A stretch of DNA of 64,000 bases from Ostrinia nubilalis (Eukaryota; Arthropoda; Insecta; Lepidoptera; Crambidae), in the NCBI RefSeq assembly GCF_963855985.1, contig NC_087091.1:12096154-12160153 (forward strand). The letters are read 5' to 3'. Positions 11,444 through 23,539 of this stretch are shown one piece after another. The notes beneath the pieces are model-generated. The model worked only from the letters and a program-made list of their open reading frames with translations, was not told the DNA's origin and made no database searches. Both the position numbers and the translations under genes were made by a program. Positions within the stretch are counted from its first letter, which is position 1. Every line of letters starts with the position of its first letter.

Positions 11444-12245
11444 TTAGTGGTGGTAGTACTGGAGGGCGGGGGCGGCTTTGTATACAACAGGGGCGGCCTT
11501 GTACACAACAGGAGCGGCCTTAACCACGACAGGGGCGGCGGTGGGGGCGGTGTTGTGCACGACCGCGTTGAAGCCGTTGTGGTCGTCGGCGGTGTACTCC
11601 ACGGTCCTGATGGAGCCGTCAGCCTCGTGGAAGGAGTAAGAGCCCTTCACCACATCGCCATCGCGGGACTCCTGCTGGGACTTGTTGTCGCCGGTGTGGC
11701 CGTCAGCGACGGAGTAGGTGTACTCGTATTTGGGGTGAGCCTGAAAGAATTAAAAATATATGTTTAAGAATCCTATCCAATGTTTATAACTTTATAGCAA
11801 GGAATGATTTATTATATTGCAGTAAATAATAAAACGGTACGTACGATTTCTTCGTGAGCCAGGACCTTGGCGACGGGAGCGGCGTGGTAGGCGACGGCAG
11901 GGGCGGCGTGGTAGGCCACGGGGGCGGGGGCGGCGTGGTAGGTGACGGCGGCGGGGGCGGCGTGGTAGGCGACGGGGGCGGGGGCGGCGTGGTACACGGG
12001 GGCGGCCACGGCGAGCTTGGCGACGGGGGCGGGCTGGTCGTGGCGCACGATGCTCTGGGAAGAGACCGCCGCGGCGGAGGAGTAGTGGGCGGGCGCGGCC
12101 AGGAGGCCAGCCTGGGCCACAGCCACGAAGGCGCAGAGAGCTACGACCTGTTAATTAATTTATAAGAAAATTAAGGAAGTTCAGGAGAAAATGACAATAG
12201 ATATTATATCATTATCCCTAAACTCAAACTTACTTTAGAGAACAT
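11444..12245 (-). CDS. CP3: RR-2 cuticular protein, 203 aa (3 exons)
   Basis: Coding exons are 12245-12234 (MFSK), 12147-11845 and 11740-11444, all joined in phase 0. Domain order is as in CP1: signal peptide 1-17, SSQSIVRHD at 33-41, five YHAA repeats, RR-2 domain at about 106-169, then VVYKAAP repeats ending ALQYYHH. The gene, its introns, about 2 kb of 3' flank and the promoter all match CP1, so CP1 and CP3 arose from one block duplication. CP2 lies between them. Confidence 0.93.
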
Positions 12246-12272
12246 TGTTATTGGAGTGAATACTAAGCGAAT

Positions 12273-12390
12273 ACTGATAACTTTTTTGAGTGAACTCGTT
12301 TATATACTGCATAAAAATTTGCATAGGCAATTCGAATATCATTGAACGTAGTGCTGTTAGGAGAAGTTGTCAATCGAGATAGTGACCTTG
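12273..12390 (-). promoter_or_regulatory. CP3 core promoter with FTZ-F1-like site
   Basis: CAAGGTCA (gene orientation) is at 12383-12390, TATATAAA at 12299-12306 and ATCAGT initiator at 12273-12278. Confidence 0.7.
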
Positions 12391-12479
12391 CTACAGGCTG
12401 TGGGGCACTGTCACGATTATTTTCATTCATTGGATTTAAGATTGTAATCTTCAGTCGATTAATCATATTCACTCAAAGA

Positions 12480-14610
12480 AGCTTTATAATGTAAGTTATA
12501 AGATGTCGAATTAAAATAATTGATTTTTAATCAATAAGCAACATTTTTTACCGGTATTGGTAGAATTAATTCTTCTTTCTTTAATTATTTTTTGTCTGGG
12601 AAAGATTATTATCTTTGCAGGTTATGTATTTTTTTATTTATTTGTTTTATCAAGAAAGTCGTTACTTTCTTGACTACTTTGCATACCTAGCCGTTGCTAG
12701 GTATGCAAAAGAAATTGTGTATTTATACGTGTATGTTTCTGAGTGGGCTGGTTCTGTTCCTGCTTAAAAATTAAACTTGGCGAGGGATTACGTGGCATCA
12801 CAGAGAGAGTAAAAATATCTACCTTACTGTAGACATCGTTGTAGATGGCGCTTGGCGTGATAATATAAGGGCATGTTATGAACTTATGTTTGGTATATTT
12901 TTTATATTTTTTTGTAACATATTGCCATATTGAAGGAGAGGGCGCCTCTACGCTCCATCATCGAGGAGGCGTTCATGTAGTCGCCCCTTCTGATACATCA
13001 ACTGTTACTTAGATCGTTCTTATGTTCTCGCGGTTTACTGGTGCAACAGGTAATTTTTGCAGAAGCCGCCTACTATACTTATTGCTGTTCTTCAGCCTAG
13101 TATTGATTACGATTTCCCGGCGAACTGTCACGAGCTGCATGCTGGGTTACGGAGCCAACAATACCCAAGCAAAAGCCTCCTAAAAACATCTTTTGGGTAT
13201 TCTTCTTCTTGTCGTGTCGACAACAAACCTTACAGAGTTTCAGCCCAAAACTCCGCCACAAGAGTGGCGTTGTCAGTAGCCTTCATTAGGTAAATCTTCC
13301 TGCGTGCAGTTGTTTGGGTACACAGGGCACGACATCATGTGCATGCTTTTGCTTATTATTGACTTTTAAATTTTGATGAAGTTTTGCATTACGTGTGACG
13401 CTTGAAACTAGCCTAACTAGCTCGTGTCTAGCCAATTCTTGAACTGTCTGCTGCTCTATGCTGCCGATGCCGTCGTCATTTACAAGTCATCCATGTAAAA
13501 GCATGCTAGTTATGCCTCTCCTATAATGATTACGCAATGAGGAAAAAGGGAAATAAATTACGATTCGATATTTTTTAAATTGTTTATTCAAAAATATTAT
13601 GATAAAAGCTGGGATAATCAACCACGATCCAGTCGCGCGAGGCACACAGTCCAATGTAAATAAAGGTATTTTTTTTTTACTTTTCTTCGTAGATTTTTAT
13701 TTCTTTTTGCACTAAATGCATCTATCTATATTCCTGTATGTAAAATAAATAGATTCATTTGTTTACCAGATAACTACAGGTATCTTAATTACTTTTTTGT
13801 ATCCAAAAGTTACATCAATTTTACTTTGCAACTTTTCTGTATCTACCATATCTGAGCGACCAAACTTCGTGTAGGTATTTATAAACAAATTAGTTTTGCT
13901 CAACTACCAGTTACGATATTTATTTATAGTGCTCATTGGGCCTCACTACCAGTACCAGTGTATTCCCGTTGTCCCCCACAGTTTTCCCTCCTCCGGTTGA
14001 CATCAGGAAAAAATTGTTGGAAAAACTCGGAGCTGCAAGCATGAAGAGGGAGCTATGAATATTTGTGTAAAACAAACATCTAAATACCGTTGTGGCTAAA
14101 CGCAAACTGCAAAAGCCAAGAAAAAAATGAAATCAGCATTTCTTTACAGAAACCATTATTTTTCATATTATGTTTTTTTTTAAAACTACTACTTAAAGAA
14201 CTTGATTCGAATAATTGTCTAGGATAGGCTAGTTCAGTTAATAAATTATCAGTTTGTATGCTTTGAAATTAGAGATGCTATAGGCACCATAATTCCATAG
14301 CCCCGGTTGCTGATATTGGGTTTGGGGTCTTCCCTTTGACGACACTTGTAGTAACAAACGAGGACGAGACTTCTTTATAACCCTTCATAAGAAGTCAATA
14401 GCTTGTTGAACTAAGGGCCGACATGCATGGAAAATTAAGTTGGTTGGAGCCTACAATATTGACTGTGAGAAAAATCTTGCTTTTGGGTTTGGAACGTACC
14501 TACTTACTATATTCATAAAGCTAAAGGTAATTAAAACGGAAATTGATTTATTCGAACTTATTCGTGTATTTCAATAAATAATTGATCAGTCCATTTCTTA
14601 AAGAATGGTG
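12480..14610. other. Intergenic region without a supportable gene
   Basis: It contains repeat-like blocks around 12830-13560 (for example ATTCTTCTTCTTGTCGTGTC near 13200) with only short chance reading frames. I see no splice-linked coding structure. Confidence 0.5.
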
Positions 14611-14619
14611 CCTAAGAAA

Positions 14620-15446
14620 TTAGTGGTGGTAGTACTGGAGAGCGGGGGCGGCTTTGTACACAACGGGGGCGGCCTTGTACACAACAGGGGCGGCCTTAAC
14701 CACGACAGGGGCGGCGGTGGGGGCGGTGTTGTGCACGACCGCGTTGAAGCCGTTGTGGTCGTCGGCGGTGTACTCCACGGTCCTGATGGAGCCGTCAGCC
14801 TCGTGGAAGGAGTAAGAGCCCTTCACCACATCGCCGTCGCGGGACTCTTGCTGGGACTTGTTGTCGCCGGTGTGGCCGTCAGCGACGGAGTAGGTGTACT
14901 CGTATTTGGGGTGCGCCTGGAAGAAAGAAAAATATCTGTTTAAGAATCCTATCCAGTGTTTATAACTTTATAGCAAGAATTGATTTAAAATATTGCAGTT
15001 AATAATAAAACGGTACGTACGATTTCCTCGTGAGCCAGAACCTTGGCGACGGGAGCGGCGTGGTAGGCGACGGCAGGGGCGGCGTGGTAGGCCACGGGGG
15101 CGGGGGCGGCGTGGTAGGTGACGGCGGCGGGGGCGGCGTGGTAGGCGACGGGGGCGGGGGCGGCGTGGTACACGGGGGCGGCCACGGCGAGCTTGGCGAC
15201 GGGGGCGGGCTGGTCGTGGCGCACGATGCTCTGGGAAGAGACCGCCGCGGCAGAGGAGTAGTGGGCGGGCGCGGCCAGGAGGCCAGCCTGGGCCACAGCC
15301 ACGAAGGCGCAGAGAGCTACCACCTATAATACAAAATAATCCATTAACATCACTTGAACACTACTTAAATCACTTTCATTTATCACCATCACTTTCATTT
15401 CACGGGCATTTTTTAAATAAAAACTTTTACTCACTTTGGAGAACAT
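14620..15446 (-). CDS. CP4: RR-2 cuticular protein, 203 aa (3 exons)
   Basis: Coding exons are 15446-15435 (MFSK), 15323-15021 and 14916-14620, joined in phase 0. The first donor is GTGAGT. The protein matches CP3 in signal peptide, SSQSIVRHD motif, five YHAA repeats, RR-2 domain and QYYHH end. Its promoter and 3' flank differ from CP1-CP3, while exon 2, intron 2 and exon 3 are nearly the same. Only the transcribed body has therefore stayed alike. Confidence 0.92.
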
Positions 15447-15500
15447 GTTTGTATTTTGTTATGAGTAACAAATGACTATAGCCTATAGTATTCGACCGCC

Positions 15501-15566
15501 TATTTTATAGTAACTCTTTCGGCATAGTAGGCTTAAGGCAACTCACAACTAAACCAAACAACCTTG
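15501..15566 (-). promoter_or_regulatory. CP4 promoter, TATA box
   Basis: TATAAAATA (gene orientation) is at 15501-15509. The upstream site is only a weak CAAGGTT at about 15560-15566. No clear ATCAGT initiator is visible. Confidence 0.5.
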
Positions 15567-16087
15567 CCTCGGGTTATGTTTTGACAAATCTAGTACCCAG
15601 TCACAAGATAACTTTCACAATTGAGAATTTCGTCCTTAGATCTTATCATAATTTTATGTGTCAAAAATATTACCTAACCCCAGTGGCATGCTTAGTACTA
15701 AGTATAGTTGACTATCATAGGTCAATGCAACAAGTAGTTAGATCGATGTTTTCTTGTAATAAAACACGTGTAAAAGTTTGTAAGATGTAATAAATTAACA
15801 GTTCCTAATAAATTATACTTAAAAATATGATAACAAATAGAAATTAAATTACATAATTTATTTAAGAATTTAAAGTGTTAATAGCTTTTACAAAAATATA
15901 ACTACAAATATTCACTCTACGCCCTATTTACAAACAATTTCAGGATGTTTATTCCAATATCATAACAGTGTATCATAAATCATTGGTTTTATTTTGTGCC
16001 TACTAACATTTCATTATGTTGATGTGTATATCATTGCATAAATAACCACTAAGGAATAAACCTTCGTTATGACAATTACATAGCTAT

Positions 16088-17591
16088 TTACGGGTTTTTA
16101 TGCACCGGCGAATACAAGTTTTTGTTCTGGACTGAGAGCAAGGTGCTTTTGTCAGCTTCTAAAGGGTTTTTTATTTGAATAAATGCTTGGGTGTGTGTAG
16201 GGTTGTTGAAAGTGAGTCCAGCGTGTTGCGCCTTCAGTTGTCCGCGAGCAATGTTGTACGTGCGCGCTATGTTCAAAAGCATTCTGTGGGCTTTGGGGTG
16301 CGGCAAATACTCTTCCACGCTCATAATTGCTTGAGATACAGGTATAGCTTGTACATTCAGTCGAGGTAGAGCTTGTACACTCAGTGGATTGCCGCCGTGG
16401 AACCTGGAATGTGACAATTGAAGATATAATAGACATTCAACTGCAATAGGATAACAACTGATTGTTATGAAAACTCTACATTTATAGATTACACATTATA
16501 GTGTAATATGATGGGAGAAGATCTAATTCTTAGGCTGAGTTGCATCAAATTGACCGTAACTATAACAAAAGTTAAAGTAAGATGGTGCAACTCAGTCAAT
16601 CAATAAAACTCAGTAGATTTTAGTCATCATTTTTAGGTAATTTCTTGTGCAAAGTTATTTATACCAACAGAACTCTTAAATAGGCAACATTGGTGTATCA
16701 GAGAAATATAAGGATGTAGATGTACAAATAAACTATACATTTTGTATGTGTCATCAAAAATATTTACTTACGGTTGTGGTTTTTGTTTGTTGTATTCTTT
16801 TTTCACAAACGCTATTGTCTGTTTCGGACGCGCAGGCGTCGGCGCTGTGATAGTGACTTCATGCTGCTTTGGTGCCTGAGTTGATGTTATAAACTCCTCG
16901 TTTTGCTTTTGATAAAGAACATATTGATTTAGGAAATTAATCTGGAAAAAAGATTGTAATCATTACAAAAGCGTTATAGTGTAGTCGCTCTACTCAGTTC
17001 TTACGATAAGTTAATGTTTTACCTTGTTTAGCTTGTCGCTAGGAGACATGTTAGGATAGCTCCTGTACACAGCATTATGCCCAGGATACCTGTTGACAGA
17101 CTGAAGAACCTCGACATTATACCCCGGCACATACGACAAATGTTCTGGCTGACCGATTATACTTGGTAAATCATCAGATGGTTTGGGTTCCAAATTACGT
17201 TCAGGCGCTAAATTGATATGGCTAGGGCTAGGTATTGATTGGTATTGATTCTGACCATTATGAATTGGTGCGTACTGTATTTGAGGTGGCTCTCTGATCA
17301 CAAATTGTGCTGGGACGACTGGCTTGTGTCTGTATTGATCTGGCTTTGGTGAAGTATAGATATGAACCGAACTAAACTTGTAGGATAACGGTACATCATG
17401 CCGCACGAAACTCTGAGATGAGATCGCTTGGTTCGATTGTGGTTGATGATGCTCTGGGACATCTCCGGTGCACACTTTTAGAAGTGATATCACTGTTATG
17501 ACCTGCAACACAAACACACACTTTAATTTTGTCTTTAAACCACGTTTTTAGCACACACTTCACAGAAAAAACATCTCACTTTGAGTAACAT
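16088..17591 (-). CDS. CP5: secreted cuticle-like protein lacking an RR domain, 325 aa (4 exons)
   Basis: Coding exons are 17591-17580 (MLLK), 17502-17023, 16941-16772 and 16403-16088. Junctions are phase 0, phase 0 and phase 2, with the codon CC|G completed across the last intron. Donors are GTGAGA, GTAAAA and GTAAGT. Residues 1-17 form a signal peptide (MLLKVITVISLLKVCTG). SSQSFVRHD is at 32-40, the same place as in the neighbouring CPR proteins. The rest is Pro/Gln/His/Tyr-rich (for example HQPQSNQ, PPQIQYAPIHNG), with no RR-2 or other domain I recognise. The tiny first exon, the motif and the location say it shares ancestry with the cluster or borrowed its 5' end. Function is inferred only: secreted, probably cuticular or matrix. 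Confidence 0.78.
16533..16596. mobile_element. Short TIR element in CP5 intron 3
   Basis: GGCTGAGTTGCATCAAATTG on the left and GATGGTGCAACTCAGTC on the right form an inverted pair. It is the same family as 3841-3965. Confidence 0.6.
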
Positions 17592-17655
17592 TTTCCCGAA
17601 GTATCGATGGCTGTCGAACGTCGGAAGTATTTGAGCTCGGATGCAAATTGCTTCA

Positions 17656-17664
17656 CTTATATAT
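17656..17664 (-). promoter_or_regulatory. CP5 TATA box
   Basis: ATATATAAG in gene orientation, 65 bp before the ATG at 17591, which is the spacing seen in the other genes. Confidence 0.6.
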
Positions 17665-18641
17665 GAAGACTAATCATAAAGAGAAATCACTTGTTATATA
17701 ACAAATATTATGATAGCTACAAAGTATGTAGAGTAATTATTGTTTGTTGGCTTCCGGCACGTGGGTCCTTAACAAAGCCTATTGGTCAGACCTTTCACCT
17801 TTTTTTCTTGTTTCTGATGCTCTATTTTAAACGTTTCTATGCTTGAATGGCGACCGTGTCTGTACACGGGCAGAGCCCTTGTGTAAAAAGATGTTTTCAT
17901 TTGCTAAGCTGTGATGTCAACGTTGAACTATTATATCGCTTTAGGACTATTGTTTGCTGGTGTATGAAGAACAGGATTGTGTCATCGTATAGGCATTATC
18001 AGCTCACGTTAATAACAATAGAGATGTTTTCCCTAGCCTAACGGAACTGGATCAAATATACACACGAGAACGGCATATTTTTTTCTAGGTCAGTTGAGTC
18101 TAACTACACAGAATATTTTGATCATCTTTTACATCATCAAAATAATAATTTTGATAATAATAGGTTGTGGTTGACTGATCTACTTGTAAACAAAAGATAA
18201 TGTAAATTCTAACTAAACTGACTGGTATATTTTCAAAAATCTCTTACAAAAACGAATGTTGACATTTTAAAAATGTAACATTGAGTCTACTCGTAGAAGC
18301 TCGATAAATAGTAGGACAATGTATTTAAAAAAACATGTCATTCAAATTGATTGGAATTAAGTAAGAAATCTATTCTAAATAAGTGGTTCAAGTATTTGTG
18401 TATAGTTTATCTACAAATGGAAGATAAGTTGTTGACACATGATTGAGTGTGGGCCATTGCCTCAGGCATTTCGTGTTTGGTGCAAGTTAAAAGAGTCGTG
18501 TCATTTTTACAATCTAAGCGAAAAACAAAATCCCTTTCTTAGTAAAAGTAGTTATCAAAATTTCTTAGTATTTAGAGTTGCTACTCAGAGTGACTTGAAA
18601 AAAATCGAACCGCTATCGTCAAGGAATCGTTATCGTCAAGG

Positions 18642-18715
18642 TTCTAAGTAGCTCAGATGGAAGTGCAGTCGCCCGGCAAGCGAAAGGTGCGTGGGTTCGA
18701 TTCCCGTTTTAGGCA
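18642..18715 (+). tRNA. tRNA-like sequence (tRNA-derived, probably not functional)
   Basis: It has a D-arm/A box (TAGCTCAGATGG) and a T-arm/B box (GTGGGTTCGATTCCC). The anticodon region CCCGGCAAGCG is shared with the copy at 42503-42575. The acceptor stem pairs poorly and the D stem is mismatched, so I treat it as a tRNA-derived repeat rather than a working tRNA. Confidence 0.5.
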
Positions 18716-19329
18716 GTTCATTATTTATAATTTAGGTTACTTAAAAGTAAGAATTTATCATTTATGTTCAATGAGACTTATTTATCTCAGTCCATTAGGA
18801 ATACTTAACAAATGACATAATATTACTGAACGAAATCACCACCTAAAAGTGAAAAAACATGTAAACCAGATAATACGAAACAGGAAAAAGTTTTCACCGC
18901 TGTATTTTAACGCTTGGGCCTCACACATGATCTTTGTTATGAATAAAATATAATGCATGCAGTGTGTAATACTTTTTGACGCGAACTCACCGGCTATGTG
19001 GTTATCCATGACCTTAAAACTAGGTCAGAACTTTAACTTTGTGCCTGTAACTCTGTACCGAAATGCCATACTGTAATAATTAACTGATATTGTTATTGAA
19101 CTTTGCTTTATACTCTACTTTTTAACCGGTATACGGTAATGTGATTTTTATTTCCGTTGGAAATGCGAGCAAAGTAATAAAATACAGATAATATTCGCGG
19201 CATAAAATGGCTTCAAAATTTTGATACCAATGTTTTACTTTTTGGTCAATGAAGGTCGGTAATTCGAGTAGTCACTTGCCAAGCGCAAGGTCGGGAATTC
19301 GCTTCCATTTCTTTACCATATTCTTATGT

Positions 19330-19402
19330 TTAAGAAAAGCCTTGGAATCATGGTTCATCTTATGGAAAGCCTTGGGGAAGGCCTTTGTCCAACAGTGGAC
19401 GT
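19330..19402 (+). mobile_element. RTE retrotransposon 3' remnant
   Basis: It translates as ESLGEGLCPTVDV, a diverged version of the RTE C-terminus seen intact at 26699-26829. It is short and decayed. Confidence 0.5.
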
Positions 19403-19985
19403 CATTTGGCTGAAACGATTCTCATCTTGTTCAAAAACTTTTCTGAGTAAAAAAAAAATCATGTTTAAAGTTCAACAAAAATACAAATCGAATCAAATGA
19501 CTAGGCAGTAAATAAGTAACTTATCTATTTATGAGCATACAATGCCAGTGAAATTCACATTTAAATGGCAAATGTGACTCGGCAGACAGACCGGTCTCGT
19601 CTCGTCTGTAGTATTACAAGATCATCTTCGTTTTATTTATCAACGACTTGTGAATGGATGAATCATCACCATTCAATTACCTACATAATCTTTGAGGTCA
19701 AAGCTCGCGTTAAGCATGCGCATCATCAATTAATGCAGCTTGCAAATGAATTTGTTATTAATTTAGATTGGATTGGATGTACATTTTTTTGTGACAGGTT
19801 GTTAAGATAATACTAATAACATTATCTACTTATTCATCAATAGCCAAATTAGGGATTTTTCAAAGTATTTTAGTTATGAATTCATACTTGCAGCTTCAGA
19901 GAGTCTATTTTAAATCTAGTTTTTATCTATATGATCTCCAAAGAAAGCTCTGGTCCGAAACACTAGCAGCAGCTTCGTGACCCGT

Positions 19986-20053
19986 CGACCTTGTCACGCC
20001 CGAAATACATCTTGTAGTATAAAAGCGCTCCTCTACTCATTCAATGCATCAGT
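19986..20053 (+). promoter_or_regulatory. CP6 core promoter with FTZ-F1-like site
   Basis: CGACCTTG is at 19986-19993, TATAAAAG at 20018-20025 and initiator ATCAGT at 20048-20053. CP7 and CP8 carry the same arrangement. Confidence 0.7.
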
Positions 20054-20075
20054 CGTGTATCAGACAAGCACAACA

Positions 20076-20853
20076 ATGTTCTCCAAAGTAAGTTAAGAGA
20101 AAATTAAAATAATAATTCATTAATTTAATTAGCTATTCATTTAACTAATAAATATTTTTAAATTTCAGATCGTAGCTTTGAGCGCCATCTTGGCCGTCTC
20201 CGCGGCTGGCCTTCTGCCTGAGCCACACTACTCCTCCGCCGCGGCCGTGTCCTCCCAGAGCATCGTGCGTCATGACCAGCCGTCTGCCAAGCTGGCCGTA
20301 GCCGCCCCTGTCTACCACGCCGCCCCCGCTCAAGTCGCCTACCACGCCGCCCCCGCCCATGTCGCCTACCACGCCGCCCCCGCCGCCGTGACCTACCACG
20401 CTGCCCCCGCCCCAGTCGCTTACCATGCTGCCCCCGCTGCCGTCGCCTACCACGCCGCCCCTGTCGCCAAGGTGATCGCTCCCGCCGCTAAGGTCCTGGT
20501 CGCCCACCACGAGGAGGAATACGTAAGTATACTGTCAATACACAACCACATAACTGCAATCTGTAAAGAGTGAAGTGCGTTCTAATCGTAGCTTTGTTTC
20601 CCAGGCTCACCCCAAATACGAGTACTCGTACTCCGTCGCCGACGGCCACTCCGGCGACAACAAGTCCCAGCACGAGAGCCGCGACGGCGACGCCGTGCAC
20701 GGCGAGTACTCCCTGGTGGAGGCTGACGGCTCCATCCGCAAGGTCGAGTACTCCGCCGACGACCACAACGGCTTCAACGCGGTGGTCAGCCACTCCGCGC
20801 CCGCCCACCACGCCGCCCAAGCCCACGCGCCCGTCCTCCTCGCTCACCACTAA
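20076..20853 (+). CDS. CP6: RR-2 cuticular protein, 204 aa (3 exons)
   Basis: Coding exons are 20076-20087 (MFSK), 20169-20522 and 20605-20853, joined in phase 0 with GTAAGT donors. Signal peptide is residues 1-17 ([17 protein letters not shown]). SSQSIVRHD is at 32-40, followed by six YHAA repeats ([18 protein letters not shown] and so on) and AHHEEEY. The RR-2 domain is at about 123-186 ([20 protein letters not shown] onward, [14 protein letters not shown]), and the short tail ends LLAHH. A polyadenylation signal AATAAA is at 20944-20949. The last exon is identical to those of CP7 and CP8, while the 3' flanks are unrelated. Confidence 0.94.
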
Positions 20854-21216
20854 ACGTTGGACCACTAAGCAATACTGACTGACAGAATGTGATTATTATT
20901 ACTCTGAGAAAGAGTAAATGTTGTAAATAGTCAATTATTTATAAATAAAAAACGATTGTTAAAACGTATGTATTTTTACTAAACCACCACTGCACAATAC
21001 ATTAATGCTGAAAGTTACTCCCTCATTGATTTGAGAGAGAAAGGAAAGCATTGAGAATGTATGCATGCATGCAAATAAGTATAACCAACCAATAGATGCA
21101 GCTTAGGAATTTAAGGGGCAGTAGAATAACAAAAATGTCATAATGAACGTGATAACCAAAACAATGATATTTAGACCTTGTAGGTAGATATTGCTATTGA
21201 TGAATGTTCGATATTT

Positions 21217-21259
21217 CGGCGCAGATGCATGCGGCTTGATTACGTATGCATCTGCGCAA
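21217..21259. repeat. Hairpin-forming inverted repeat
   Basis: GCGCAGATGCAT and ATGCATCTGCGC form a 12-bp stem around a roughly 15-nt loop. It is intergenic. Confidence 0.55.
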
Positions 21260-21722
21260 TAAATGTAAATACTGATAATGTACAGTTAATCTGAATATCT
21301 TTTCCCATCTTTTGGAATTTGAAAAATAATATATTTCAATACGTTACTGTACATATTTGACGTTATCCGTAACTCTCCAAGGGAAAATATACACGTAGTT
21401 TGGTTGTCAGTCTACAAAATTATAATCACAGAAGGTTTCGAGTTCATTATGATTATCCTAATAATATGGATAATAATTATGGATCTAGAAAACTAATTAG
21501 AGAAATTAAATGACGGAAATCGGGTCTACATAGTGCGAAAACTAGCATACAAATATTTCTAAGACTACACCGTACCTGACTATTTTCAAGGAATCAGGAC
21601 GGTCGTACCTACTCGTAGTGCGAGACTTCAATAATATTATGGTGTTGGGCTTCTGTAATAGATTTTGTCGAGAAATGATAAGTACGTACATAAAACAATA
21701 TCCAAGTCAGCTGGGAGACTTA

Positions 21723-21842
21723 TGCCCGTTTTGACCATTAATCCTTAATTTTTAAGTGACCCCTATGAAAACAAAATTCTTGTTATGTGATCCCACTGTG
21801 CTGGGGTCACTTAAAAATTAGGGATTGATGGTGAAAACGGCA
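21723..21842. mobile_element. Short TIR element (TGCCCGTTTT family), copy 1
   Basis: Imperfect inverted ends of about 40 bp run from TGCCCGTTTT to AAAACGGCA and include TAATTTTTAAGTGACCCC. A second copy lies at 25267-25370. Confidence 0.65.
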
Positions 21843-22385
21843 TTAATCGCTATTGGAGCGGAAATTATCACTTATAAAGGATCCGAAACGACACAGAATT
21901 TATTACATAGTAAACCACTTCCTTTAATTGGTAAAACGACTGTTCTTTTAAGTTTATCTTATCATTTGAGTCTCACAATTTTGAACTTTTTTTTTTAAAT
22001 GTATTAATGTGTAACACATGAAGTGCGTAATGCCTTCTGACGTGATCGTACATGCTTGCTATCCATGACCTTAAAACTAGGCCAAAACTTTAGTCTTTTT
22101 GTACCTAAATGCCACACGTGTATAATTATGTATTATTTTGTCATTGACCTTGCTTTACATTTTAATTTTTACTCGATACTTATGTATTAAAAATGTGGAC
22201 TTATTATTTCCGTAGGATATTTTTGACCTATTATACCTACTGCACGATTATGAATTATGCTTATTGAAGTAGTTAGTTGCCTAAGAAATTACTCGTAATG
22301 AAACTTTTACACTACTTACTTATGTAAAATCTAAACATACACAACTTTCGAACAAACATAGGACTCATGAATCCATATCCATAGA

Positions 22386-22604
22386 TACCCCACACGTACA
22401 TGTTTGATGAAAAAAAAAATTTTGAGTTTCAGTTCTAAGTATGGGGAGCCCCAATATTTATTATAATTTTTTTATTTTTGCATCAAAATCTTAATGCGGT
22501 TCACAGAATACATCTACTTACTTACAGACGGACGGACGGACAGACAGACATGACGAATCTATAAGGGTTCCGTTTTTTGCCATTTGGCTACGGAACCCTA
22601 AAAA
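22386..22604. repeat. Dispersed repeat ending GGCTACGGAACCCTAAAAA
   Basis: This fragment matches the 3' part of the longer copy at 34671-35315, including GACGGACGGACAGACAGACA and CCGTTTTTTGCCATTTGGCT. It is a recognisable lepidopteran interspersed repeat. Confidence 0.6.
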
Positions 22605-23424
22605 TGACCTGCCATGACCTCGCAAAGGAATAAGGATCGAGGGTAGTGTAGTGAAAAAAGAAAGTTCGTCCTAAAGAAAACAGAATGTTTGCCTTATTGA
22701 ATTATTTTACATAATATGATAATTAAAGTTATATTTAAGTACGCAACAAGCAACGTATTCTTCTTAAGACGAATACTACAGAAATGCGAAAATGAAAAAT
22801 AATGATAAATCATTTCATTTGAGACCGTTATAAATGTACATGTAGGTAACCATCACGACTATGTAGAATTGTAACATCCAATCAACGACCTCACCTAATG
22901 ATTGCCTCCTCCAAGTTTCCCTGCGCTACGTAATAACGAAAAATTGTGCAGGAGCTGCTTCGTTTTGAACAGGTTTCAGCGGGGCTTTACCGTTTGACAA
23001 AGCTGAATTCAAAGCCTTTTGAAAACTCCGTTTCATGTAGAGAAGCTTTTCATGGGATGCAATATTCATACTGAAAAATCAACCACATAATTATTGGTTT
23101 ACTAAATTGATTTTGCTTGTTATACAAATTATTATTGAAGTAGTTGCCTATGAAATGAGTTCTACTAAAGTTACTAAAGTTAGATAAGAATAACGTACAC
23201 AACTTTCTTTGGTACAAACATAAGTTTCACGAAAATAAAAAAGCAGTTTGATATAGCTTTTCATTAATTTTAATATTATTAAAAAGCCATTCAGTTAACA
23301 TTTTCATCATTCAAACACGTGTATGAACCCAAAATATTGCATCGTCGTTCGATATGTTTTTAATAGGCTTTACTGTAAATTAATTTGAGCTCAAAACTTA
23401 TATTTAATCTGAAACTAACAGACA

Positions 23425-23539
23425 CCAGTAGGCCTAAGATGCGCGCCGTGATAGGCCGTTATCACGCTATTTTATCGATTTTGCCCATACAAATTGACGT
23501 CGATAAAAGTTATCACGGCGCGCATCTTAGGCCTACTGG
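23425..23539. mobile_element. Intact short TIR element (GATGCGCGCCGTGATA family)
   Basis: Both ends are perfect inverted copies starting CCAGTAGGCCTAAGATGCGC and running to GTGATA. The middle is short and non-coding. Confidence 0.7.

Noticed and set aside
16152..16436. 94-codon Ser/Thr-rich frame near CP5 exon 4
   Set aside because: It overlaps the true exon 4 in another frame and runs into the intron. The exon 4 frame joins exon 3 in correct phase.
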